Position numbers and translations under genes: made by a program. Under the pieces are notes generated by a model that was not told the DNA's origin, did no database searches, and saw only the letters and a program-made list of their open reading frames with translations. Positions 36,301 through 43,801 of a stretch of 64,000 nt of DNA are shown here, piece by piece (the first letter of the stretch is position 1; each line of letters starts with the position of its first letter). Source of the DNA: JALYOC01 sp036675345. GTDB taxonomy: Bacteria > Myxococcota > Myxococcia > Myxococcales > Myxococcaceae. The stretch covers positions 1 through 64,000 of the forward strand of contig JAKFFE010000040.1 in NCBI GenBank assembly GCA_036675345.1. Reading direction: 5' to 3'.

Positions 36301-37574
36301 TCCTCGCCCTGCAGACTGGTGGCACGGGTGACCTGGAGCGTCTGTTCCGCCGAGGCCAGCTCCTGCTGCAGCCGGGAAAGCTCCTGAGCGCTGCGTTCGG
36401 CCCGCTCCTCGGCGATCGAGGCGCGGGTCACGCTCTCCTGGGTCCTGTTCTCCAGGCTGGCCAGCCGCTCCAGGACGTCGGCCTCCTTGGCGGAGAGCCG
36501 CTCCTCCAGCTCGGTGGTCTTGGCGCTGAAGCGCTCCTCGGCGTCGGTGGCCCGGGCGCGCCACAGCTCCAGCTCCTCGCCCGCCTCCGGCCGCAGCCGC
36601 AGCGCCTCCAGCGCGGTCGCCAGCTCGGTGTGCGCCGCGTCCTTCTCGCCCTGTACCGCGACCAACTCCGCGCGCAGCCGCTCCAGCTCTTCCCCGCCGC
36701 CACCGCGCGCGATCCTCGCCTTGAGGCTGTCCCGCTCCGCCAGCGCCTGGGCCAGCAACAGCTCCGCCCGCTGCGCCTCTTCGATCGCCGCCTGGGTCCG
36801 GGCCTCCAGCTCGCGGACCCGGTCCTCCTCCAGGTCCAGGTTCAGGTCCGCGGCGATCTGCTTCACCGGCGCGCTGGCCCGGTCCTCTCCCTCCACCAGG
36901 CTGCGCACCAACCGCGACGGCAGGGTGGTCAGCGCCGAGGTGTCCAGGTTCGCCGGCCGTGGCCCGCACAGATAGATCCGGTACGCCGGCGGGCTGGGAT
37001 CGGACAGCGACTCGTCCAGGGCGGTGGCCACCTCGCCTTCGATCTGGGGAACGATCGAATAGGCCACGAAGGCGGTCTGGGTGGCGACCTCCACCGAGGA
37101 GAAGGTCTTGCGCAGCAGCTCCTCCAGCTGCGCGGCGTCCGCGGTGGAGACCGGCTCGTCCACCGGCTCGAAGCTGGGCCCTGCCGAGTCCCGCACCACC
37201 ACCACCAGCCGGCCCTTGCCGGACAGCTGGCGCTTGAGCTGCTCCAGGCGCCTGGGCTCGCGCAGCAAGGAGGCGGACTGGTGCAGCATCACCAGATCGA
37301 AGGACCCGTCCTTCAGCTCGCGGTAGTCCCCGGCAAGCAGCTCCACCGCCTCGTCGTCGAGTCCTTCGGCGTGGGAGAGGCGCTGGACCGCGGCGGGGTC
37401 GTCGTCCACCGAGAGCACCCGGACCGCGCCCCGCTCACGCAGGAAGCGGACGCTGCGGCCGCCGGTGGCGACCAGGGCGCCAATCTCCAGCACCCGGGTG
37501 TCGGGGACCAGGGACTCCAGGAATACGTAGCGCGGGAGGATCTCGCCGTCACCGGATCTGTTCGAAGCGTCCAT
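33381..37574 (-). CDS. Methyltransferase-like domain fused to giant coiled coil
   Basis: A 1397-residue protein. Residues 1-150 have a Rossmann methyltransferase shape (TRVLEIGALVATGGRSVRFL, LSVDDDP, FDLVMLHQSAS, GRLVVVVRDS), but the glycine loop is altered, so activity is doubtful. The domain runs to about residue 240. From about residue 280 to the end the chain is an uninterrupted coiled coil. Its middle (about 530-880) is made of near-identical 21-residue repeats (ELESALEEARVGGAAREQR). The shape is that of a cytoskeletal or polar scaffold, comparable in style to myxobacterial receiver-coiled-coil proteins such as FrzS. The start at 37574 matches the domain boundary; there is no Shine-Dalgarno, and an in-frame start lies at 37652. 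Confidence 0.75.
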   Translation of the reverse strand: MDASNRSGDGEILPRYVFLESLVPDTRVLEIGALVATGGRSVRFLRERGAVRVLSVDDDPAAVQRLSHAEGLDDEAVELLAGDYRELKDGSFDLVMLHQSASLLREPRRLEQLKRQLSGKGRLVVVVRDSAGPSFEPVDEPVSTADAAQLEELLRKTFSSVEVATQTAFVAYSIVPQIEGEVATALDESLSDPSPPAYRIYLCGPRPANLDTSALTTLPSRLVRSLVEGEDRASAPVKQIAADLNLDLEEDRVRELEARTQAAIEEAQRAELLLAQALAERDSLKARIARGGGGEELERLRAELVAVQGEKDAAHTELATALEALRLRPEAGEELELWRARATDAEERFSAKTTELEERLSAKEADVLERLASLENRTQESVTRASIAEERAERSAQELSRLQQELASAEQTLQVTRATSLQGEEERARLAQRLSEAAHTIAAQQKQLEGDAARRSRLEEELASAREQAIQLAAMKAQLEETRERASTERQRITRLELALETAGKERDEQLERLEASLSAATQAAGERQAQTGELAVALETARTESARNAQRVSELESALEEAGAGGAAREQRVSELESALEEARVGGAAREQRVSELESALEEARVGGVAGAARIGELESALEQASARIAASDRRAVELESALAEARASSAAREERVSELESALEEARARSAASATRVGELESALAEARVGGAASAARIGELESALAETRAGSGAREERVSELESALEEARVGGAAREHRVSELESALEEARVGGAASAARIGELESALAETRAGSASRDQRVNELESALEKARADGAASAQRAGQLESSLAEARSAVAAVEQRADELNSALEAALAAGAARDQRIAELESSLADARAGGSARDQQVGELESALAEATALASERQQAIGTLQAESGESKRLFEERVAALELELRAARESKEEQEALLAVVSAEHSDSGSRLTEAMARLVAMESQLGEASRSLEGHKGRIAALAAELAESSRTGDARKQHAASLESQLNAAVRKGEEQEARLLELQGALDDAAAALDDQKATAAHLQESLDEVTAAQDQRAKDAQTLEARVTELQSLLEQQSQKEDDHTARVEELETALAAVGEVRDTHLARISELSTAADQANASVTELRAELTQLQRRTAGLESELIDANEEGSELEEAISQARAQQQQAEAELKSVRGAAQVALAGVEDREKEAQARATELETQLDRVEQTLGETRAETEEVRRQLAARDSELTAMAATRLRAERDEELAQLREQLADAQGFAVELRQRYETTATENIANAREAQALREKLEALSATPVTPNPAEALRHAAELEGALQAKTAEVETLRERLQQAAGAGESASRLQSLEGELQLARSESAQLLSSLMERQADLQREESAKQRALEAAASAEKRARELEETLNLQK
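34940..35990 (-). repeat. 63-bp tandem repeats, about 17 copies
   Basis: The block gactccagctc recurs at a 63-base step from 34957 through 35020, 35083, 35146 and onward to 35902, with a weaker copy at 35965. Each unit codes for 21 residues, exactly three heptads, so copies can be gained or lost without breaking the coiled-coil register. Several neighbouring units are almost identical at DNA level, which points to recent duplication or gene conversion. Confidence 0.9.
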
Positions 37575-37664
37575 CTCGGAGGCGGTTATACCCCTCCCCG
37601 CGCCTCGGCATGACCCGCGTCCACAGGCTTGCCTGCCCGCTACCGGGCCCACATCTGCCCACCT

Positions 37665-39407
37665 TCAGGGGCCGGCTTGCTGGAGGAACTGCTGCAGCAG
37701 CTCCAGGGTCTCCGGGGGAATCGAGCTGCCCCCCACGCTCTTCAACAGCGCGCCCAGATCCGCGGTGCCCAGATCCTCGTCCCCATGCGCCTCGGACAGC
37801 CACCGCTGGCGCAGCCGGCGCAGGGCACCCGCGTGCTTCGGGTTCAGCCGGGCCAGGGTCCCGGTGTACGAGTCTGCAACGGCCCAGCGGTGGCGGTACT
37901 CCTGCACATAGGCCTTCATCCCCGCGAAGTAGGCCTTGTCCCCCAGCAGCCGGCGCTCCGCGTCGTGCAGCAGCGGCGCCTTTCCGTAGACCAGGGCCCC
38001 GTACTCCAGCTCGCCGCCAAAGGCAGAGGTGGGACGGTCCGCGGGGCCGTCCCGGCCTCCGCCCATCCGGAAGAATTGATACGCGGTCACCAGCTGGGAC
38101 TGGCGCACCGCCTCCGCCGCCTCCGCCCCGCGGGTCCACTCCAGCACCAGCAAGGCGGCGTGCTGCGCCAGCGCCTCATCCACCGCCGGGTGCTGGACCG
38201 GATCCGATCCCACCAGCGCGGCGAAGTACTGGTGCGCCACCTCGTGGGCCACGGTGAACTCCAGCGTCTGCCGCATCATCCCGCTCAGGTCGGGGAAGGC
38301 CAGGTTCCCCAGCCCCTGCGCGGCCAGGGTGTCCTGGACCTGCTGCAGCGCCGCAGCCGCCGGAGAGCCCCCCGGAGTGGCGGCCTGATAGAGGGCCCGG
38401 GAGATTGTCACCAGGCCCGGGAACTCCATCCCTCCCGCGCCGCCATCCAGGGGCGCCTCCACCACCCGGAACACCTTCCAGGGCAGCGGACCCAGCCGCT
38501 GCTCCAGCGCGCCCAGCGCGTCCACCGCCATCCCCAACGCCTGCTTGCCGGCCGCCCGGTGCGACGCGGAGAAGTGGCTCTCCACGGTGATCGTCCCCGC
38601 CTGCGCGGTGAGCTGTTCGAACCCGCGCACCGCCAGCACCGGGAAGTCCCGCACCGCGGCGGCGCCAAAGGAGAAGCGGGTCTTGCCGGTGCGGTCCGGG
38701 ACCTCGCCCAGCGCCACGCCGGTGGCCAGCGCCCGCCAGGAGGCAGGCACCGAGATCGACACCAGATAGTTGGCCGGAAGGTACAGGCCCAGATCTCCGA
38801 TCCCGGTGGGGCCGGCGAACGGGGTGCCTTGCGCATCCCTGGGCACCAGGCCGGGGAAGACCCCCGCCAGGCTGATCACGTCCGCCGCTGCGGAGAACGC
38901 GCCGTGGTCTCCGCGCTGGCTCCCTCCTCCGGAGAGCAACCCTGTCAGGGTTCCCGAGGACCCGGCCGCCCGCGGCACCCGGGCCTCCAGTTCGAAGCGG
39001 ACCGTGACCTCTTCCCCCGCGGGGACCGGTTGGGCGGGAATCACCCGGAACAGGGTCGGCTCGGGTTGCTCCACCCTGGCCGGCTGCCCGTTGACCTGGA
39101 CCTCGTGGAGGGTCAGCGCCCGGGCGGAGGCGGCGTTGGGGGTGGCGCGGAGGAGGAGCTCGGTCAGCCCGCCGGGTCCGGCGAACAGCCGCAGCCGGAC
39201 GCGGCCCTGCACGGTGCGCCCCTCGGGATCGACCTCCAGCTCCGCCAGGTACAGGGGAAGCCGCTCCAGCGGGCCCAACGCCTCGGTGGCGCGCTCCCTC
39301 TCTCCGTCCCGCAGGTGCATCAAGGACAGCTGCACCTCCGGGGGCGCCGAGGCCCAGGCCGGGACCGCCCACCACAGACCCAGCAGCAGCAGGCAGCAGG
39401 TGCGCAC
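37665..39407 (-). CDS. M1-like zinc metallopeptidase, exported
   Basis: A 580-residue exported protein with a signal peptide (TCCLLLLGLWWAVPAWASA). The first half is a beta-rich domain like that of M1 aminopeptidases. The catalytic part has GGMEFPG in place of GAMEN, then the zinc motif HEVAHQYF and a downstream glutamate in VDEALAQHAAL (HExxH-x18-E style). A helical domain ends the protein. M1 enzymes trim N-terminal residues; an altered exopeptidase loop could change specificity. The start is taken as GTG at 39407, which has AGGTGG five bases upstream; GTG at 39416 is the alternative. It is the fourth gene of the unit led by the glycosyltransferase. Confidence 0.8.
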   Translation of the reverse strand: MRTCCLLLLGLWWAVPAWASAPPEVQLSLMHLRDGERERATEALGPLERLPLYLAELEVDPEGRTVQGRVRLRLFAGPGGLTELLLRATPNAASARALTLHEVQVNGQPARVEQPEPTLFRVIPAQPVPAGEEVTVRFELEARVPRAAGSSGTLTGLLSGGGSQRGDHGAFSAAADVISLAGVFPGLVPRDAQGTPFAGPTGIGDLGLYLPANYLVSISVPASWRALATGVALGEVPDRTGKTRFSFGAAAVRDFPVLAVRGFEQLTAQAGTITVESHFSASHRAAGKQALGMAVDALGALEQRLGPLPWKVFRVVEAPLDGGAGGMEFPGLVTISRALYQAATPGGSPAAAALQQVQDTLAAQGLGNLAFPDLSGMMRQTLEFTVAHEVAHQYFAALVGSDPVQHPAVDEALAQHAALLVLEWTRGAEAAEAVRQSQLVTAYQFFRMGGGRDGPADRPTSAFGGELEYGALVYGKAPLLHDAERRLLGDKAYFAGMKAYVQEYRHRWAVADSYTGTLARLNPKHAGALRRLRQRWLSEAHGDEDLGTADLGALLKSVGGSSIPPETLELLQQFLQQAGP

Positions 39408-39424
39408 GCAGGCCACCTGGAGGC

Positions 39425-40360
39425 CTAGAAGGCCAGCTTGGGAGCGAACATCACCGTCCGGCGGGAAGTCCGGACCCCGTTGAGGACCGCGTCGCAGGTC
39501 CGGCCACAGACGTCCTCCGGGCTCAGCGCCGAAGGCTGGCTGGAGACCGCGGCGTAGGTGCCGCCGCCCACCGCCGCCGCCACCACCGCCGCCCCGGCCC
39601 ACACGTACCACTGGCCGTACCAGGGGGTGGGGTTCTGGCTCAGCTGCGCGGTCGGAGGCACCACGGTGGCGTCCGGATTCACCGAGGCCACCGGCCGCGG
39701 CCGCTCCGGACGATCCGGCGCCAGCACCGGGCTCAGCTGCGGAGCGAGGGTGTAGTCCTTCCCCGCGCGGACGCTGAGCCGGGAGAGCTCCACCGAGTAG
39801 CCGGCCTTGGTGACCCGGATCTCATAGGAGCCGGGCTTGAGCAGCAGATCCTTGATCGGCGAGCGGCCGACCAGCTTGGCGTCCACGAAGACCTCCGCGG
39901 CCGGGACGTTGGGTTGGACCGCCAGCACGCCGCTGTGGGGGAACAGCGACACGGTGACTGTCTCCCGCCCCCCATCCGGCACGCTGACCATCCCCTGGAA
40001 GTCGTTGAAGCCCAGCCGCTTGACCTGGAGCCGGTGCTCTCCGGGGGTGACCTCGATCGCCCGCCCGTTGACCGGCCCCACCTCCTTGCCGTCGATGAAC
40101 AGCCGGGCGCCCTGCAGCGGCTCCGCCAGCGACACCACCAGCTCGGTCGGCTCCTCCAGGGGAGAGACCAGCTCGTCGATCGGCAGGTCCGCCTTGGGGG
40201 CCGGCTTCTTCTTCTTCTTGGGCCGGGACGGAGTCCGGGTCTCGCCCGGGGTCAGCGGCGCCAGCAGGTCGTCTTCGAATTCGTCCTGGGCGGCGGCCGC
40301 AACCGGGACCGTCAGCGCAGCGACCAGGAGGCTGGTGAGCAGGGTTCGGAGCGCCATCAC
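39425..40360 (-). CDS. PEGA domain surface protein
   Basis: A 311-residue exported protein. After a signal peptide (residues 1-23) and a Lys/Pro-rich spacer come two PEGA domains (about residues 75-140 and 145-215): GARLFIDGKEVGPVNG, TPGEHRLQV, AEVFVDAKLVGRSPI and KPGSYEIRVTKAGYSV. A membrane-spanning or hydrophobic Ala/Gly helix lies near residues 254-275. Cys pair CGRTC follows. PEGA domains are beta modules of surface-layer and wall proteins. It sits between the M15-like peptidase and the M1-like peptidase, 9 and 17 bases apart, so it shares their transcript. Confidence 0.82.
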   Translation of the reverse strand: MMALRTLLTSLLVAALTVPVAAAAQDEFEDDLLAPLTPGETRTPSRPKKKKKPAPKADLPIDELVSPLEEPTELVVSLAEPLQGARLFIDGKEVGPVNGRAIEVTPGEHRLQVKRLGFNDFQGMVSVPDGGRETVTVSLFPHSGVLAVQPNVPAAEVFVDAKLVGRSPIKDLLLKPGSYEIRVTKAGYSVELSRLSVRAGKDYTLAPQLSPVLAPDRPERPRPVASVNPDATVVPPTAQLSQNPTPWYGQWYVWAGAAVVAAAVGGGTYAAVSSQPSALSPEDVCGRTCDAVLNGVRTSRRTVMFAPKLAF

Positions 40361-40369
40361 CCCGGCAGG

Positions 40370-41041
40370 TTAGCCCCGTTTCTCGAAGTGCTGGTAGTCC
40401 CGCAGGGTCCGCCAGGCGCCGCCCCACCTCCACCCCCGCTGTAGGAAGGCCTGGTGGACCGGATCACCCGCCCGGATCATCCCGGGGACGGACTGCCGCC
40501 GGTCCAGGTGCGCGCGCCCGCCGGGAGGCCGCACGTCCTGACCGCGGACGTAGGGGTTGAGCCGGGGGTTGAGGTCGATCGCCATCCCGTAGGCGTGGCG
40601 GGAGAAGACCTTCGTCCCCTCCACCGCCCGGCAGTTGAAGGCGGAGGTGTTGTTGGCCGCCATCGACAGGTCGTCATCGCCGCCGTAGGCCTCGATCCGC
40701 TGCATCCGCTCGATCGGAAACCGGGCCTCGAACAGCACCCGGAACACCGCCACCAGCTCCTGGGCCACCTGCTGGTGGACCACCAGCTCCCCGGAGTGGA
40801 CCTGGCCGTCGACCCCCCAGTGGGACAGCCGAAGCAGGACCAGCTGCTCCAGCGCCACCGGACAGCCCGGGCGCCAGGAGACGCCGGTCATCTCGGCGCG
40901 CAGCTGGGGTGAGAGTGGCTGGGCGTTTCCCTCGAAGGAAGCTTCGCCGGCCTGCGCAGCCACGCTCCACCCCAGGATGAGAATCAGGCACCAGCGGGCC
41001 ACGGTGCGGGAGATCAATCCACGCACCGTGGGGTCCTGCAA
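40370..41041 (-). CDS. M15-like D,D-carboxypeptidase/extensin-like protein
   Basis: A 223-residue exported protein with a signal peptide (about residues 15-32). The C-terminal half carries the zinc site of the M15 family: SRHAYGMAIDLNP (His and Asp ligands) and the final DYQHFEK (third His). This family cleaves the D-Ala ends of peptidoglycan stem peptides. Inserted between them is a segment HLDRRQSVPGMI. It begins six bases after the glycosyltransferase stop and is co-transcribed with it, consistent with envelope remodelling alongside polysaccharide synthesis. Confidence 0.82.
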   Translation of the reverse strand: MQDPTVRGLISRTVARWCLILILGWSVAAQAGEASFEGNAQPLSPQLRAEMTGVSWRPGCPVALEQLVLLRLSHWGVDGQVHSGELVVHQQVAQELVAVFRVLFEARFPIERMQRIEAYGGDDDLSMAANNTSAFNCRAVEGTKVFSRHAYGMAIDLNPRLNPYVRGQDVRPPGGRAHLDRRQSVPGMIRAGDPVHQAFLQRGWRWGGAWRTLRDYQHFEKRG

Positions 41042-41047
41042 GTCCAG

Positions 41048-42565
41048 CTAGGCCGCCCGGCCCAGCTGCTCTTCGGAGACGGGCTCCACCGCCTGGGGGG
41101 CGGCCGACTTCGCCTTGCCCTGGAACAGGCTCATCAGGCCCACGTACAGGAAGCCCACCTGGAACAGCAGCAGGAAGGGGATCGAGGTCCAGATCCCCTT
41201 GGAGACCGCGTACACCAGCGCGCCGGTGAAGTAGACGCCGAAGGCCAGCTCGATCGCCGGCATCCAGTTCCGCTTCCCGCGGTAGGCAGTCTTCACCTGC
41301 ACCTTGACGCCCTTGCCCTCGGCGCCGGTCTTGGGGGTGCGGGTGAAGCCGGACTGGATCCCCAGCAGGGCCTCCAGCACCGCGCGGGCGTTGTTGATCG
41401 ACAGGCCGATCCCCAGGCTCATGATGAAGGGCAGGTACTTGATCCGCCCCCACCAGCTCTCGCCGCCCTCACGCTGCGCCGCCACGTAGAAGAAGCAGAC
41501 CGAGGCGGTGGCCGCCAGGAAGAAGGGCAGGTCCAGGAACAGGGTCCCGTACAAGCCGTGGGTGTAGCGGACCGCCATCGACAGCGGCATCAGCAACGAG
41601 ATGACCACCATCAGCAGGTAGGCCAGGTTGTTGGTGAGGTGGAAGAACGCCTCCCGCTTCACCGCGCGGGGCAGATCGCTCTTGAGGATGAAGGGCAGGA
41701 TCTTCTTCGCGGTCTGGACCGACCCCTTCGCCCAGCGGTGCTGCTGGCTCTTGAAGGCGTTCATGTCCACCGGGACTTCGGCGGGGGTGATCACCTCGGG
41801 CAGGAAGATGAACTTCCAGCCGCGGGTCTGCGCCCGGTACGAGAGGTCCAGATCCTCGGTCAGGGTGTCGTGCTGCCAGCCCCCGGCGTCGGAGATGGTG
41901 GTCCGCCGCCAGATGCCAGCGGTGCCGTTGAAGTTGAAGAAGCAGCCCGACCGGTGGCGCGCGGTGTGCTCGATGATGAAGTGCCCATCGAGGAAGATCG
42001 ACTGCGCCTGGGTGAGGATGGAGAAGTCGCGGTTCAGGTGGCCCCAGCGCACCTGCACCATGCCCACCTTGGCGTCGGCGAAGAACGGCACCGTCCGCTT
42101 GAGGAAGTCCGGGGTGGGGACGAAGTCGGCGTCGAACACCGCCACGTACTCGCCCTTGGCCAGCTTCAGCCCATTCTCCAGCGCCCCCGCCTTGAAGCCC
42201 TGGCGGTTCTGCCGGTGGATGTAGACCACGTCGTGGCCCTGCCGACGCATCCGCTCCACCACCGCCTTGGCGATGGCGCAGGTCTCGTCGGTGGAGTCAT
42301 CCAGGACCTGGATCTCCAACAACTCGCGCGGGTACTCGATCTTGCAGACCGACTCGATCAGCCGTTCGGTCACGTACATCTCATTGAAGATCGGCAGCTG
42401 GACGGTGACCTTGGGCAGACGCTCCAGGAGACCGTTCGGCGTGGGCAGCTTGAACTTGTGCCGGTAGTACAGGAACGCCATCCGATACCGGTGGGATCCG
42501 TAGACCGAAAGAATGCACAGGACGCCGAAGTAGACGGCCAGAAAAAGAATCTCAACGATGGTCAT
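41048..42565 (-). CDS. Family 2 processive glycosyltransferase
   Basis: A 505-residue inner-membrane enzyme of the cellulose-synthase/hyaluronan-synthase type. Membrane helices: one at residues 4-24 and about four from 305 on. The cytoplasmic GT-A domain has DDST (D89, D90), the DxD motif DAD (145-147), the catalytic TEDLD (236-240) and QQHRW (274-278), so it likely makes a linear beta-linked polysaccharide or glycolipid. The start MTIVEILF is taken because it opens the first helix; an in-frame start 38 codons upstream would place it in the untranslated leader after the promoter. It leads a unit with two peptidases and a PEGA protein. Confidence 0.9.
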   Translation of the reverse strand: MTIVEILFLAVYFGVLCILSVYGSHRYRMAFLYYRHKFKLPTPNGLLERLPKVTVQLPIFNEMYVTERLIESVCKIEYPRELLEIQVLDDSTDETCAIAKAVVERMRRQGHDVVYIHRQNRQGFKAGALENGLKLAKGEYVAVFDADFVPTPDFLKRTVPFFADAKVGMVQVRWGHLNRDFSILTQAQSIFLDGHFIIEHTARHRSGCFFNFNGTAGIWRRTTISDAGGWQHDTLTEDLDLSYRAQTRGWKFIFLPEVITPAEVPVDMNAFKSQQHRWAKGSVQTAKKILPFILKSDLPRAVKREAFFHLTNNLAYLLMVVISLLMPLSMAVRYTHGLYGTLFLDLPFFLAATASVCFFYVAAQREGGESWWGRIKYLPFIMSLGIGLSINNARAVLEALLGIQSGFTRTPKTGAEGKGVKVQVKTAYRGKRNWMPAIELAFGVYFTGALVYAVSKGIWTSIPFLLLFQVGFLYVGLMSLFQGKAKSAAPQAVEPVSEEQLGRAA

Positions 42566-42677
42566 CTGTGCGTGAGCCCTTCCCTCGGTGACGTCCAACC
42601 GAGGTCCGTGGTCCCCCTGACGTCTCTTCCGCCGTGAAATCAATGGGTTGCCCCACGGAGGAAGAATTTGGCGGCGC

Positions 42678-42706
42678 ACAATAGGGAGGGGTCACACCGG
42701 TGTCAA
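42678..42706 (-). promoter_or_regulatory. Sigma-70 promoter of the glycosyltransferase unit
   Basis: On the minus strand TTGACA (42706-42701) and TATTGT (42683-42678) are separated by exactly 17 bp, a full -35 match and four of six bases at -10. Predicted transcription starts near 42671, giving a leader of about 105 bases to the ATG at 42565. Such a clear promoter stands out in this GC-rich DNA. Confidence 0.75.
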
Positions 42707-42733
42707 ATGATTACGTGGACTTAGACTCTCCCA

Positions 42734-43684
42734 TCACGCAGCGAGCTGGGGCAGCGCGTCATTTTGGCCTCCCGCGTCGAGACACGCGGTGAGCAGGATC
42801 CGTTCGCAGAGGTCCTCGAAGGAGAACCCGGCCTTCCTCGCAATCTTCGGCAGCAGGCTGTGCTGGGTCATCCCGGGGAGGGTGTTCACCTCCAGCAGCA
42901 CATCCTCCCCCGCCTCGGCGGCCAGCAGATCCACCCGGCTGTAGCCACGGCAGCCCAGGGCGCGGTGGGCGGCCAGCCCCAGGGACTCCAGCGCCAGGAT
43001 CCGGGCCGCACCCAGCCGCGGGGGAAGGAAGTAGCGGCTGCCTCCGCCGTACTTGCGGCGGTAGTCGAACACCCCGCCGCCGTGGGCGATCTCACAGGAG
43101 CCCAGCACCTGGTCGCCCAGGATCCCCACCGTGATCTCCCGCCCGCGGACGAAGCGTTCCACCAGCGCCTCCCCCCCGAAGCGGCAGGCTTCGGCCACCG
43201 CCGGCGCCAGCTGGGCGCGCTCCTCCACCTTGATCAGCCCCAGCGAGGAACCGCCGCAGGAGGGTTTGACCATCACCGGGAAGCCGAGATCGCCGTGCAG
43301 CGCGTCCAGGCGCTGTTCGTGCTCGGCGCGCAGCGCGTAGCCGGGCGCGGTGGGGAGGTTGTGATGACGGAACAGCCGCTTGGCGAAGGGCTTGTTCATC
43401 GCCAGCGCGGAGGCCAGCACCCCGGAGCCGGTGTAGGGCAGCCCCATCACCTCCAGCAGCCCCTGGACCCGGCCGTCCTCCCCCACCCGGCCGTGCAGCG
43501 CCAGGAAGGCCACCTCCACCTCCGCGGCGCGCAGGGCCACGTCCAGCCCCGGTCCGGCGATCACCCGGGTCACCCGGTGGCCGCGCGCCTCCAGCGCCCG
43601 CACCACCGCCTCCCCGGTCTTGAGCGAGATCTCCTGCTCCTCTCCCCACCCACCCATCAGCACTGCCACCCGCTTGCTGGTCAT
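42734..43684 (-). CDS. ddl: D-alanine--D-alanine ligase
   Basis: A 316-residue ATP-grasp enzyme that joins two D-Ala residues for peptidoglycan precursors. Landmarks: VLMGGWGEEQEISLKTGEAV at the N-terminus, FLALHGRVGEDGRVQGLLE, GSGVLASALAMNK, VKPSCGGSSLG for ATP binding, and LLEVNTLPGMTQHSLLPK at the metal site. The first loop reads GGWGEE where GGxSxE is usual. The start at 43684 has AGGAGG upstream. A near-palindrome (CTGGAGC, CA, GCTCCAG at 43697-43712) overlaps that region and could affect translation. It is the last gene after ctpA, 117 bases downstream. Confidence 0.92.
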   Translation of the reverse strand: MTSKRVAVLMGGWGEEQEISLKTGEAVVRALEARGHRVTRVIAGPGLDVALRAAEVEVAFLALHGRVGEDGRVQGLLEVMGLPYTGSGVLASALAMNKPFAKRLFRHHNLPTAPGYALRAEHEQRLDALHGDLGFPVMVKPSCGGSSLGLIKVEERAQLAPAVAEACRFGGEALVERFVRGREITVGILGDQVLGSCEIAHGGGVFDYRRKYGGGSRYFLPPRLGAARILALESLGLAAHRALGCRGYSRVDLLAAEAGEDVLLEVNTLPGMTQHSLLPKIARKAGFSFEDLCERILLTACLDAGGQNDALPQLAA

Positions 43685-43801
43685 TGGCCACGCCTCCTGG
43701 AGCCAGCTCCAGAGCATGGGCCGTGCCGGGCGGGTGCCGAGAGGGAAGCGCCGGCGGCGCGTGGCCGCACGGACGCGCGCTGCGGCGGGAGGGCCGCGAG
43801 G

